A DNA stretch of 17,386 nt from Acidimicrobiia bacterium (GTDB lineage: Bacteria > Actinomycetota > Acidimicrobiia > Spongiisociales > UBA5794). Below, in pieces: positions 1 through 5,548 of this stretch. Position 1 is the first letter of the stretch. Every line of letters begins with the position of its first letter. The position numbers and the translations under genes were made by a program. The stretch covers positions 1-17,386 of the forward strand of contig JAUVNV010000020.1 in assembly GCA_030599515.1 (NCBI GenBank), given 5' to 3'. Below the pieces are notes generated by a model that was not told the DNA's origin, did not search any database, and worked only from the letters and a program-made list of their open reading frames with translations.

Positions 1-224
1 AAGATCGGCGCACCACCGGACGGTTCGAAGGCGAGGACCGCGACCGAGAGGTTGCCCCCGGCGAACCGAGCCTCGGCGACTGCATCTTCAACCGCATCGG
101 GGTCGGCATCCGATCCGTCTTCGACGTAGAAGCCCTGAATCTCGAGTACGCGGGCCACGTCGGCAGGTTGAGCGGCGGCGACGAGAACGACGAGGGCGAT
201 GGCGGCGAGGATCAGACGTCTCAT
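1..224 (-). CDS. Secreted or membrane-anchored hypothetical protein, N-terminal part only
   Basis: A reading frame opens at the ATG complementary to 222-224 and stays open to the window edge, so only about 74 residues are visible. The first ~20 residues (MRRLILAAIALVVLVAAAQP) look like a signal peptide or signal anchor: two arginines, a hydrophobic core and small residues. The following part, about residues 21-74, is acidic and has alternating hydrophobic stretches (LEIQGFYVEDGSDADP, then LSVAVLAFEPSGGAP). I do not recognise the family; it loosely recalls small actinobacterial exported proteins of the TPM-like type, but this is a guess. It lies 38 bases downstream of the proline dehydrogenase gene on the same strand, so it may be the last gene of that operon or have its own promoter. 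Confidence 0.6.
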   Translation of the reverse strand, partial: MRRLILAAIALVVLVAAAQPADVARVLEIQGFYVEDGSDADPDAVEDAVAEARFAGGNLSVAVLAFEPSGGAPI

Positions 225-262
225 GGATTGACGAGGGTACCCAACACTGCCAAGGTGGTCGC

Positions 263-1174
263 CTATCTCCCCACCGCGGCTCGCAGGAAGAACGCCACGT
301 TCGCGGGACGCTCGGCCATCCTGCGCGTGAGATACGGGTACCAGGCGGTGCCGTACGGCACATAGATGCGGACCGGGTATCCCTCGTCGAGAAGGGATCG
401 CTGAAGGTTCCTGCGGACGCCGTAGAGCATCTGGAACTCCCACGGTCCGGTGCGGCTACCGGCGAGCTGCTTCGCGAGGTCGATCCGGTCATTGTCGTGG
501 GTAGCGATGGCCGGTTTGATCGCGGGAGTCGCCATCAATCGCCGGGTGAGGGCGTCGAAGGCGGCATCGACCTGGCCCGTCTGCTGGTAAGCGACCTCGG
601 GCGGTTCGGCATATGCGCCCTTGCAGAGCCTCACGTGGCCACCACGCGCGACGATGCGGTCGAGATCGGCGGGGGTGCGATAGAGGTAGCTCTGAACGGC
701 GATGCCGACGTTCCCATGCCGGGCCTGAACCGTCTCGAACGCCGTGACGGTCCTCTCGACGAGTTCGGATTCCTCCATGTCGACCGTCACGGTCGTCCCG
801 GCATCGGCGGCACGGGACGCGAGCGCACCCAGGGACTCGACGGCGAGGTCATCATCGAGTCCGAGACCGAGTTGGGTCAACTTGACCGCGATGTTGGCGT
901 CGAGACCGTCGGCGTGGATACGGTCGAGACAGTCGAGATAGTCGTCCCGGGCGGCGACGGCGGCCGTGACGTCGGCGACGTGCTCCCCGAGATGGTCCAG
1001 CGAGACCTGCGCACCCATCTCGTTGAGAACCTGCACCGCCGCTGCGGCGTCGTCGATCGTCTCGCCCGCGACGAAGCGGAGAGAGAGACGGCGCCCCACC
1101 GCTGACTCAGAGAAGAGCTTGCGGACGGTTGGACGATTGGTGACGGCGAGGACGCTGCGACCGACAACGTTCAT
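263..1174 (-). CDS. Proline dehydrogenase (monofunctional, PutB/FadM type)
   Basis: Predicted FAD-dependent proline dehydrogenase, oxidising L-proline to 1-pyrroline-5-carboxylate and passing electrons to the quinone pool. At 303 residues it is the short Gram-positive form without the PutA aldehyde dehydrogenase domain. Visible family motifs of the beta/alpha barrel are VKLTQLG (97-103), VDMEES (131-136), QSYLYRT (161-167), VRLCKGAY (181-188), ATHD (224-227), WEFQMLYG (245-252), YVPYG (271-275) and YLTRRMAERPAN (281-292); the last pair of arginines is the substrate carboxylate site known in this family. Its ATG overlaps the proC stop as ATGA, so the two genes are translationally coupled. No pyrroline-5-carboxylate dehydrogenase is visible in the window. 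That leaves open whether the product is oxidised to glutamate or returned to proline by the adjacent reductase. Confidence 0.95.
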   Translation of the reverse strand: MNVVGRSVLAVTNRPTVRKLFSESAVGRRLSLRFVAGETIDDAAAAVQVLNEMGAQVSLDHLGEHVADVTAAVAARDDYLDCLDRIHADGLDANIAVKLTQLGLGLDDDLAVESLGALASRAADAGTTVTVDMEESELVERTVTAFETVQARHGNVGIAVQSYLYRTPADLDRIVARGGHVRLCKGAYAEPPEVAYQQTGQVDAAFDALTRRLMATPAIKPAIATHDNDRIDLAKQLAGSRTGPWEFQMLYGVRRNLQRSLLDEGYPVRIYVPYGTAWYPYLTRRMAERPANVAFFLRAAVGR

Positions 1175-1995
1175 CCGTCGGAGTCTCCTGCGGCTGTGCG
1201 TCCGAGCTCGCGAGATCGCCGCGCTGCTGCTCGAATCGCGTCCTCGATCAGCGTACGGAACCCACCCTCTTCAAGGGCGTACATGGCGGCGGCAGTCGTC
1301 CCTCCGGGTGATGTCACGTCGCTTCGCAGACGGAACGCACTCTTGTCGGATCCGGCAAGCAGCATCCCCGCTCCTCGCAGGGTCTGATGAACGAGACGCT
1401 CGGCCGCGTAGTGCGGGAGCCCCTCGCGAATCGCCGCCTCCGTCATGGCCTCGGCGAGGAGAAACGCATACGCCGGGCCTGTGCCGGACACGGCCGTTAC
1501 GGCATCGAGCAAGTCCTCGGAGAGCTCGATCGTGTCACCGACGGCGCCGAGGACCGCGGCCGCGTCCTTGATCGCTTCAGTATCGGCGTGCGTGCCTCCG
1601 CAGTAGGCGGTCATGCCCTCATCGATGGCAGCCGGTGTGTTCGGCATCGAGCGAACGATCGGGATGTCTGGTAGCTCCTTCTCGTATGAGGCAATCGTCA
1701 CGCCGGCCGCGATCGAGACGATGACCTGATCTGCCGCGAGAGTCTCGCGAATCTGCTCCAGGAGTGCCGGCACGTCTTTCGGCTTGACCGCAACCACGAT
1801 CACCCGCTTCCCGGCTACCGCCTGTGCGGCATCGAGAGTTGCGGTGATCCCGGTGAGGAACTCGACCTCCCGGATCCGCTCGTGCCGACGGTCGGCGATG
1901 GAGAGATCGCTCGTCTCCCAACCCGCACGCAGCAGACCGAGACCGAACGTCTCGCCCATCGATCCGGCCCCGAGGATGGCAACAGTCGGTTTCAT
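1171..1995 (-). CDS. proC: Pyrroline-5-carboxylate reductase
   Basis: Cytosolic enzyme that reduces 1-pyrroline-5-carboxylate to L-proline with NAD(P)H, the last step of proline synthesis. The 274-residue length is typical. The Rossmann fold opens with AILGAGSMG (6-14); further family motifs are VKPKD (70-74), RSMPNTPAAIDEG (115-127), the substrate-binding AVSGTGPAY (168-176) and VTSPGGTTAA (227-236). The ATG start is supported by a leaderless-type TAGGGT hexamer ending exactly seven bases upstream; no Shine-Dalgarno sequence is seen. It is first in a two-gene operon with proline dehydrogenase, ending in an ATGA overlap. The upstream region also carries one copy of the window's dispersed repeat, which ends a few bases from the presumed -10 element. 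Confidence 0.95.
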   Translation of the reverse strand: MKPTVAILGAGSMGETFGLGLLRAGWETSDLSIADRRHERIREVEFLTGITATLDAAQAVAGKRVIVVAVKPKDVPALLEQIRETLAADQVIVSIAAGVTIASYEKELPDIPIVRSMPNTPAAIDEGMTAYCGGTHADTEAIKDAAAVLGAVGDTIELSEDLLDAVTAVSGTGPAYAFLLAEAMTEAAIREGLPHYAAERLVHQTLRGAGMLLAGSDKSAFRLRSDVTSPGGTTAAAMYALEEGGFRTLIEDAIRAAARRSRELGRTAAGDSDG

Positions 1996-2002
1996 GCCCG
2001 CA

Positions 2003-2008
2003 ACCCTA
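2003..2008 (-). promoter_or_regulatory. Leaderless-type -10 element for proC
   Basis: On the minus strand TAGGGT lies seven bases before the proC ATG. This matches the TAnnnT spacing known for leaderless actinobacterial transcripts. No convincing -35 is visible; the upstream stretch is the dispersed repeat. Confidence 0.45.
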
Positions 2009-2010
2009 CA

Positions 2011-2066
2011 GGTGCTCTACGAACCCTGGGCTCGCAGTGGCGCATAGGTGCGCTCACAGCCCATAG
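2011..2066 (-). repeat. Dispersed palindromic repeat, copy 1
   Basis: About 56 bases shared with copies at 3040-3098 and 4904-4965. Read on the plus strand it begins GGTGCTCT, contains GAACCCTGGGCT (2021-2032) and AGTGGCGCAT, and ends near AGCCCATAG (2058-2066). By eye 47 of 56 positions match copy 2 and 47 match copy 3. It is in the opposite orientation to the other two. The GGGCT/AGCCC arms can pair as a hairpin stem. It sits between the divergent proC and nuclease genes. Confidence 0.85.
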
Positions 2067-2105
2067 AACGGGTGTCTATGAATCGGCCCAGAGAACAGAG
2101 ATGAT

Positions 2106-3026
2106 GTGAGAATGGAAGCCGATCGGTCAGCCCTCACCCTCGCATCGAAACAAGGCGGAGTCATCACATTGGATCAGGCTTCGGACTGCGGACTGAGTCC
2201 CGGAGCGATCCGGTACCGGTTGCGAGTCGGTCGCTGGACCAGAATCTCACGTTCCGTCTACCGAGTCATTGAGATGACCGAGTCTCACGATCGGATCAGA
2301 GCAGCTATTGCAGCACTTCCGAACTCAGTGGTTTCACATCAGGCGGCCGCCGAACTCCACTCCATCGCTCGGGTCCGCCCAGGTCTCGCCGTAGTCAGTG
2401 TTCATACGCGATCCACTCACTCCTTCCCAGGCGTCACAGTGCACCGGAACCACGATCTCACCATTGACCATGTGGAGAAATTGGGAGACCTGCCTTGCAC
2501 CACCATCCCTCGAACGATCATTGACCTGGCTTCCGTCCTGCACCCAAAGCACGTTGCCCACATCACCGATGACCTCATCACACAGAAGCGCCTCACCGTC
2601 GAGAGTCTCGGCGCGGTGCTCCGGGACGTGGCCCGGCGGGGCAAGACCGGATCCACGACCATTCGGTCAATCCTCGCCGAACGTGGGTCGGGAATCGAGA
2701 GAAATGCAACGGTTCTCGAGATTCGAGGACTGAATGTCCTCCGGGAAGGAGGGCTACCCGACCCACATCTCGAGTACGCCATCCCGTGGAATCCCGTCCG
2801 GCGATTCGACGCCTGCTATCCCGATTGGAGCGTTGCCATCGAGTGGGACTCTCGTCGCTGGCACGCGGGGCAGGACGCATTCGAGCAGGACAGGGAACGC
2901 GATCGCTCGGCGCTGCTCCACGGTTGGTCCATCTATCGGTTCACCTGGCGGGACGTGACCGAGCGTCCCGAGCATGTCACTGAAACGATCCGATTGGCGA
3001 TTGAGCGGGCTCGCCGATCGATCTAG
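2106..3026 (+). CDS. Winged-helix (AbiEi-like) plus DUF559/Vsr-like nuclease-domain protein
   Basis: A 306-residue protein of a type common in Actinomycetota. Residues ~11-55 (GGVITLDQASDCGLSP... then RYRLRVGRWTRISRSVYRV) match the wing-helix domain annotated as AbiEi-antitoxin-like. The C-terminal ~100 residues look like a DUF559/very-short-patch-repair (PD-(D/E)xK) fold: E205 in the first helix, RFDACYPD (233-240), VAIEWDS (243-249), then WH, FEQDRERD (259-266) and GWSIYRFTWRDV (273-284). Likely a DNA-binding nuclease; cellular role unknown, and no cognate AbiEii toxin lies beside it. GTG at 2106 or ATG at 2112 could be the start; neither has a strong ribosome-binding site. The gene looks less GC-rich than its neighbours and is bracketed by inverted copies of a repeat, hinting at horizontal origin. 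Confidence 0.8.
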   Translation: MRMEADRSALTLASKQGGVITLDQASDCGLSPGAIRYRLRVGRWTRISRSVYRVIEMTESHDRIRAAIAALPNSVVSHQAAAELHSIARVRPGLAVVSVHTRSTHSFPGVTVHRNHDLTIDHVEKLGDLPCTTIPRTIIDLASVLHPKHVAHITDDLITQKRLTVESLGAVLRDVARRGKTGSTTIRSILAERGSGIERNATVLEIRGLNVLREGGLPDPHLEYAIPWNPVRRFDACYPDWSVAIEWDSRRWHAGQDAFEQDRERDRSALLHGWSIYRFTWRDVTERPEHVTETIRLAIERARRSI

Positions 3027-3039
3027 CCGAGGGTCCCGT

Positions 3040-3098
3040 GAACTGTGGGCTGGGAAGGTACCCATGCGCCACTACGAGCCCAGGGTTCGCAGAGCACG
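3040..3098 (+). repeat. Dispersed palindromic repeat, copy 2
   Basis: Begins GAACTGTGGGCT (3040-3051) and carries AGCCCAGGGTTC (3077-3088), which pair over 10 of 12 positions around a 25-base loop, ending in GCAGAGCACG. It lies in inverted orientation to copy 1 and the same orientation as copy 3. It occupies the convergent junction between the nuclease gene and the macro-domain gene and could act as a bidirectional terminator, although no T-run follows. It overlaps the last eight codons and the stop of the macro-domain gene. Confidence 0.85.
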
Positions 3099-3596
3099 TC
3101 GGATGTGGTCGGCGGTCTCGCCGTCGAAGGCGACCAGGCGGATCTCGTCGATCCGGCCGCCGTCGGCCAGCCAGGTGTCAGCGGCATGCACGATGACCCG
3201 GCATGCCTCTTCCGTTGGGTATCCATAGATCCCGGCCGAGATAGCCGGGATGGCGATCGACTGCGCCTCGAGTCGGTCGGCCGTGTCCAATGCGCCTCGC
3301 ACGGCTTGGGCAAGTAGCGCTTCATTGTCCTGTCCGTCCCGATAGATCGGCCCGACGACGTGGATCACGTGATCGGCCGGCATCGATCCGGCGGATGTGA
3401 CGGCCGCCCCACCGGGTGGCACCGGCCCGTGTGCGTCGATCCAGGCACGGGATTCAGCATCAACCGCCGGTGCTCCGGCCACCGCGATCGCTGCAGCAAC
3501 CCCGCCACCGTGTACCAGGTGAGCGTTGGCAGCATTCACGATCACGTCGACGTCCTGTGTCGTGATGTCACCTCGTACGACCGTGACGCGACTCAT
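3072..3596 (-). CDS. Macro-domain protein (MacroD/YmdB-like ADP-ribosyl or O-acetyl-ADP-ribose hydrolase)
   Basis: A stand-alone 174-residue macro domain. Family hallmarks are RGDIT (8-12), VDVIVNAANAHLVHGGGV (16-33), which carries the ADP-ribose-binding asparagines and glycine-rich loop, and IPAISAGIYGYP (116-127), the phosphate-binding loop. This points to the MacroD-type enzymes that release acetate from O-acetyl-ADP-ribose or remove mono-ADP-ribose from proteins. The ATG at 3594-3596 is preceded by GGAGG inside the last codons of murI, with only four bases between murI stop and this start, so it is the third gene of a nitroreductase-murI-macro operon. The last eight residues (RALRTLGS) and the TAG stop are encoded inside dispersed repeat copy 2, so the native C-terminus may have been altered. 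Substrate cannot be told from sequence. Confidence 0.92.
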   Translation of the reverse strand: MSRVTVVRGDITTQDVDVIVNAANAHLVHGGGVAAAIAVAGAPAVDAESRAWIDAHGPVPPGGAAVTSAGSMPADHVIHVVGPIYRDGQDNEALLAQAVRGALDTADRLEAQSIAIPAISAGIYGYPTEEACRVIVHAADTWLADGGRIDEIRLVAFDGETADHIRRALRTLGS

Positions 3597-3600
3597 CAGT

Positions 3601-4377
3601 TCATCCTCCGATCTCCACGGCCTGTGCCGGCCGGCGAACTCCCGTCAGCCGCTCGACCTGATCCGCAAACCGGCTCGCATCCCCGGTCGTGAGATAGCTC
3701 ATTCCTCCGCGTTCGCCGGTGCCTCGATCGCCTCTCACCCGCTTGACCTGGCGAGCGACCGCAGGGGCAGGGTCGATGACGCGGACACCGCTGCCGGCCG
3801 CGGTTCGTATCTGGTCGGCAACGAACGAGTAGTGGGTGCAACCGAGCACGATCGTGTCGGCGCCCCGGCCCACGACGTCGGCCGTGAATCGGTGGACCAA
3901 ATCATCGACATCGTCACCGTCTTCGATCGCCGCCGCAAGTCCGGGGCAAGCCCGGGCCACGACGGAGACCCCTCGGGCATGGCGGTCGACGACCGACGCG
4001 AAGAGCTCACCCTGGAACGTGGCTTCGGTGGCGAGGACGCCGATGGTTCCCCGCTGTGTGGCGCCGACCGCTGGTTTGACCGCGGGTTCCATGCCGACGA
4101 ACGACATGGCAGGGAACCGTTCCCGGAGTTCGTGAAGCGCTGCAGCGGATGCGCTGTTGCATGCAACAACGACGGTGGTCGCGCCCGCGTCGATCAGGTA
4201 CTCACTGACGGCGAACGCCCGCGCTCGCACCGCGGCGAGTCCGCGCTCGCCGTATGGGGAGTACGCCTGATCCGCGACGTACACAAGATTGGCCGACGGG
4301 AGAAGCGCCTGCACCTCTCTCAGGATTCCGAGGCCGCCGACACCCGAGTCGAAGATGCCGATCGAACCTGGGGTCAC
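3601..4377 (-). CDS. murI: Glutamate racemase
   Basis: Cytosolic cofactor-independent racemase making D-glutamate for peptidoglycan. The 258-residue length is standard. Both catalytic cysteines are present: VACNSAS (C73) and LGCTHY (C180). The Asp/Ser loop IFDSGVGG (8-15) and SPYG (40-43) are also conserved. The GTG start is overlapped by the TGA stop of the nitroreductase gene (GTGA), showing translational coupling. Few bases separate it from the macro-domain gene downstream. The C-terminal tail after about residue 245 is variable in the family, and this one ends in EIGG; the GGAGG serving the next gene falls within these codons. Confidence 0.97.
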   Translation of the reverse strand: MTPGSIGIFDSGVGGLGILREVQALLPSANLVYVADQAYSPYGERGLAAVRARAFAVSEYLIDAGATTVVVACNSASAAALHELRERFPAMSFVGMEPAVKPAVGATQRGTIGVLATEATFQGELFASVVDRHARGVSVVARACPGLAAAIEDGDDVDDLVHRFTADVVGRGADTIVLGCTHYSFVADQIRTAAGSGVRVIDPAPAVARQVKRVRGDRGTGERGGMSYLTTGDASRFADQVERLTGVRRPAQAVEIGG

Positions 4378-4883
4378 CAGGATTCACCGTGGCGGTTCCG
4401 AAACGCGAGGTCGCTCATCGGCTTGCGGCCGCCGAACTTGCGCGGCACCGCGTCGTCCGTCGGATAGCCGACGGCGACGACGTACCGACATCTGGCTCCT
4501 TCGGGGAGGCCGAGAATGGCACGTGCATCATCTTCGCGATGCAGCGTGATCGGGCACGACGCCAAGTCGAGCGTATCAGCAGCGAGCATCACGTTCTGGG
4601 CGACACGGCCGGTGTCGAATTCGTATCCATCGGCCTCCTCCACCAGAGCGAAGGCGACCGGGGCCGCACGAAGGGGATCGGTGAAGTCTCCGCACTCGGC
4701 AAGCCGATCCTTCTGGTCGCCATCGACGACGACGAAGGACCAGTTCTGGAGGTTCTTGCTGCTTCCGGTCCATCGGGCGGCCTCGAGCAGACACTCGATG
4801 AGAGCATCCGGCAGCGGTTCGTCGCGATACGTGCGGAGGGCGCGGAGGCCGAGGATCCGGTCGTAGTGATCGTTGGTAGTCAT
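4374..4883 (-). CDS. Nitroreductase family flavoprotein
   Basis: A 169-residue FMN-binding oxidoreductase of the nitroreductase superfamily; physiological substrate unknown. Typical sequence: LRALRTYRDEPLP (13-25), with arginines that bind the FMN phosphate; EAARWTGSSKNLQNWSFVVV (34-53); then the central TGRVAQNVMLAADTLDL and the C-terminal VAVGYP segment. A start at 4925 would add 14 residues (MLCQPTVRTVYAHL), but these are encoded within the dispersed repeat and just beyond it and match nothing in the family. ATG at 4881-4883 is therefore preferred, supported by a TACGCT hexamer six bases upstream. First gene of the operon with murI and the macro-domain gene, ending in a GTGA overlap. Confidence 0.85.
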   Translation of the reverse strand: MTTNDHYDRILGLRALRTYRDEPLPDALIECLLEAARWTGSSKNLQNWSFVVVDGDQKDRLAECGDFTDPLRAAPVAFALVEEADGYEFDTGRVAQNVMLAADTLDLASCPITLHREDDARAILGLPEGARCRYVVAVGYPTDDAVPRKFGGRKPMSDLAFRNRHGESW

Positions 4884-4889
4884 GAGATG

Positions 4890-4895
4890 AGCGTA
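4890..4895 (-). promoter_or_regulatory. Leaderless-type -10 element for the nitroreductase-murI-macro operon
   Basis: TACGCT on the minus strand, six bases before the preferred ATG, fits the TAnnnT leaderless pattern. No Shine-Dalgarno is present between it and the start. Repeat copy 3 begins eight bases upstream. Confidence 0.4.
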
Positions 4896-4903
4896 GACCG
4901 TCC

Positions 4904-4965
4904 GAACTGTGGGCTGGCAGAGCACCTATACGCACCTACGAGCCCAGGGTTCGCAGAGCACCTAT
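4904..4965 (+). repeat. Dispersed palindromic repeat, copy 3, with internal 13-bp direct repeat
   Basis: CGAACTGTGGGCT (from 4903) and AGCCCAGGGTTCG (4941-4953) form a hairpin with 11 of 13 pairs and a 25-base loop. Within this copy GCAGAGCACCTAT occurs twice (4917-4929 and 4953-4965), 36 bases apart. Same orientation as copy 2. It fills the gap between the nitroreductase start and the terminator of the SHOCT gene. Confidence 0.85.
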
Positions 4966-4968
4966 GAG

Positions 4969-4999
4969 AAGAGGGGCCGGACGGTGTCCGACCCCTCTT
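4969..4999 (-). terminator. Strong hairpin terminator of the SHOCT-protein gene
   Basis: AAGAGGGG (4969-4976) pairs with CCCCTCTT (4992-4999). After one mismatch a further five pairs close on a GGT loop, giving a 13-bp stem. It lies about 20 bases past the stop of the SHOCT gene on the minus strand. Only a weak pyrimidine stretch follows, so termination may rely on the stem. Confidence 0.7.
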
Positions 5000-5020
5000 G
5001 CTTCGACGGTTCCGGGTGGT

Positions 5021-5413
5021 TCAGCCGAGGAGCTTCGCCTTCTGGGCGGCGAATTCGTCGTCGGTGAGCTTGCCGGAATCGTGCAGCGCCGCGAGCTTCG
5101 TCAGCTGGTCGGCGGTGGACTCGGTACCGGCAACGTCACGGATGTAGGCGCTCTGCGCCTGCTGCACCTTCGCGGCGTGCTCAACAGAACGCTCCTGCAT
5201 CTTGCCGCCCTGGGCGATCAGATACACGAGCACACCGAGCAGCGGCAAGAAGATGATGAAGATCGTCCAACCGGCCTTCGCCCATCCGGACTGGTCACTA
5301 CGGAACACATCGATGAAGACGGTGATGAGGAGCCAGATCCAGATCACGAAGAGGAAGAACATCAGCATCCACCAGAACATGTTCAGGATTGGATAGCTCG
5401 CGATTACAGACAT
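5021..5413 (-). CDS. Small membrane protein with PLDc_N-like region and C-terminal SHOCT domain
   Basis: A 130-residue protein. Residues ~11-35 and ~48-67 are two very hydrophobic, tryptophan-rich membrane segments separated by DVFRSDQSGWAKAGW, the usual pattern of the phospholipase D N-terminal-like (PLDc_N) membrane hairpin. A charged stretch follows, then residues ~101-130 (ADQLTKLAALHDSGKLTDDEFAAQKAKLL) match the SHOCT domain, a short C-terminal helical module of unknown detailed role. A start at 5515 would add 34 unlikely residues; ATG 5411-5413 has AAAGG seven bases upstream and is preferred. It appears monocistronic: a strong hairpin follows, and its own upstream gap of 135 bases separates it from the acyl-CoA dehydrogenase stop. 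Confidence 0.87.
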   Translation of the reverse strand: MSVIASYPILNMFWWMLMFFLFVIWIWLLITVFIDVFRSDQSGWAKAGWTIFIIFLPLLGVLVYLIAQGGKMQERSVEHAAKVQQAQSAYIRDVAGTESTADQLTKLAALHDSGKLTDDEFAAQKAKLLG

Positions 5414-5548
5414 GCATGTACCTTTCGTTGTGCTGGCCACCTTCGGCGACCAATGAAGTCCGCCTGCAACTCTACCGGCGGACGCGCCACCAAGCACGAA
5501 TCGAACGTCCGACACGAAACCGGCCCTGGACCTACGAGTGCTTCATTC

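Noticed and set aside
2106..3026. A complete AbiE toxin-antitoxin system.
   Set aside because: Only the AbiEi-like winged-helix domain is seen, fused to a nuclease-like domain. No AbiEii nucleotidyltransferase gene is adjacent.
3526..4467. A 313-codon plus-strand frame opposite murI.
   Set aside because: murI has both catalytic cysteine motifs on the minus strand; this frame has no recognisable domain.
4884..4925. Upstream start for the nitroreductase adding MLCQPTVRTVYAHL.
   Set aside because: The added codons lie mostly in the dispersed repeat and do not resemble nitroreductase N-termini.
2011..4965. The three repeat copies as a CRISPR array.
   Set aside because: Copies are about 1-1.9 kb apart, in mixed orientation, with genes rather than short spacers between them and no cas genes nearby.
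5414..5515. Upstream start for the SHOCT membrane protein adding 34 residues.
   Set aside because: The extension is unlike the family, and the ATG at 5413 has a suitable AAAGG seven bases before it.
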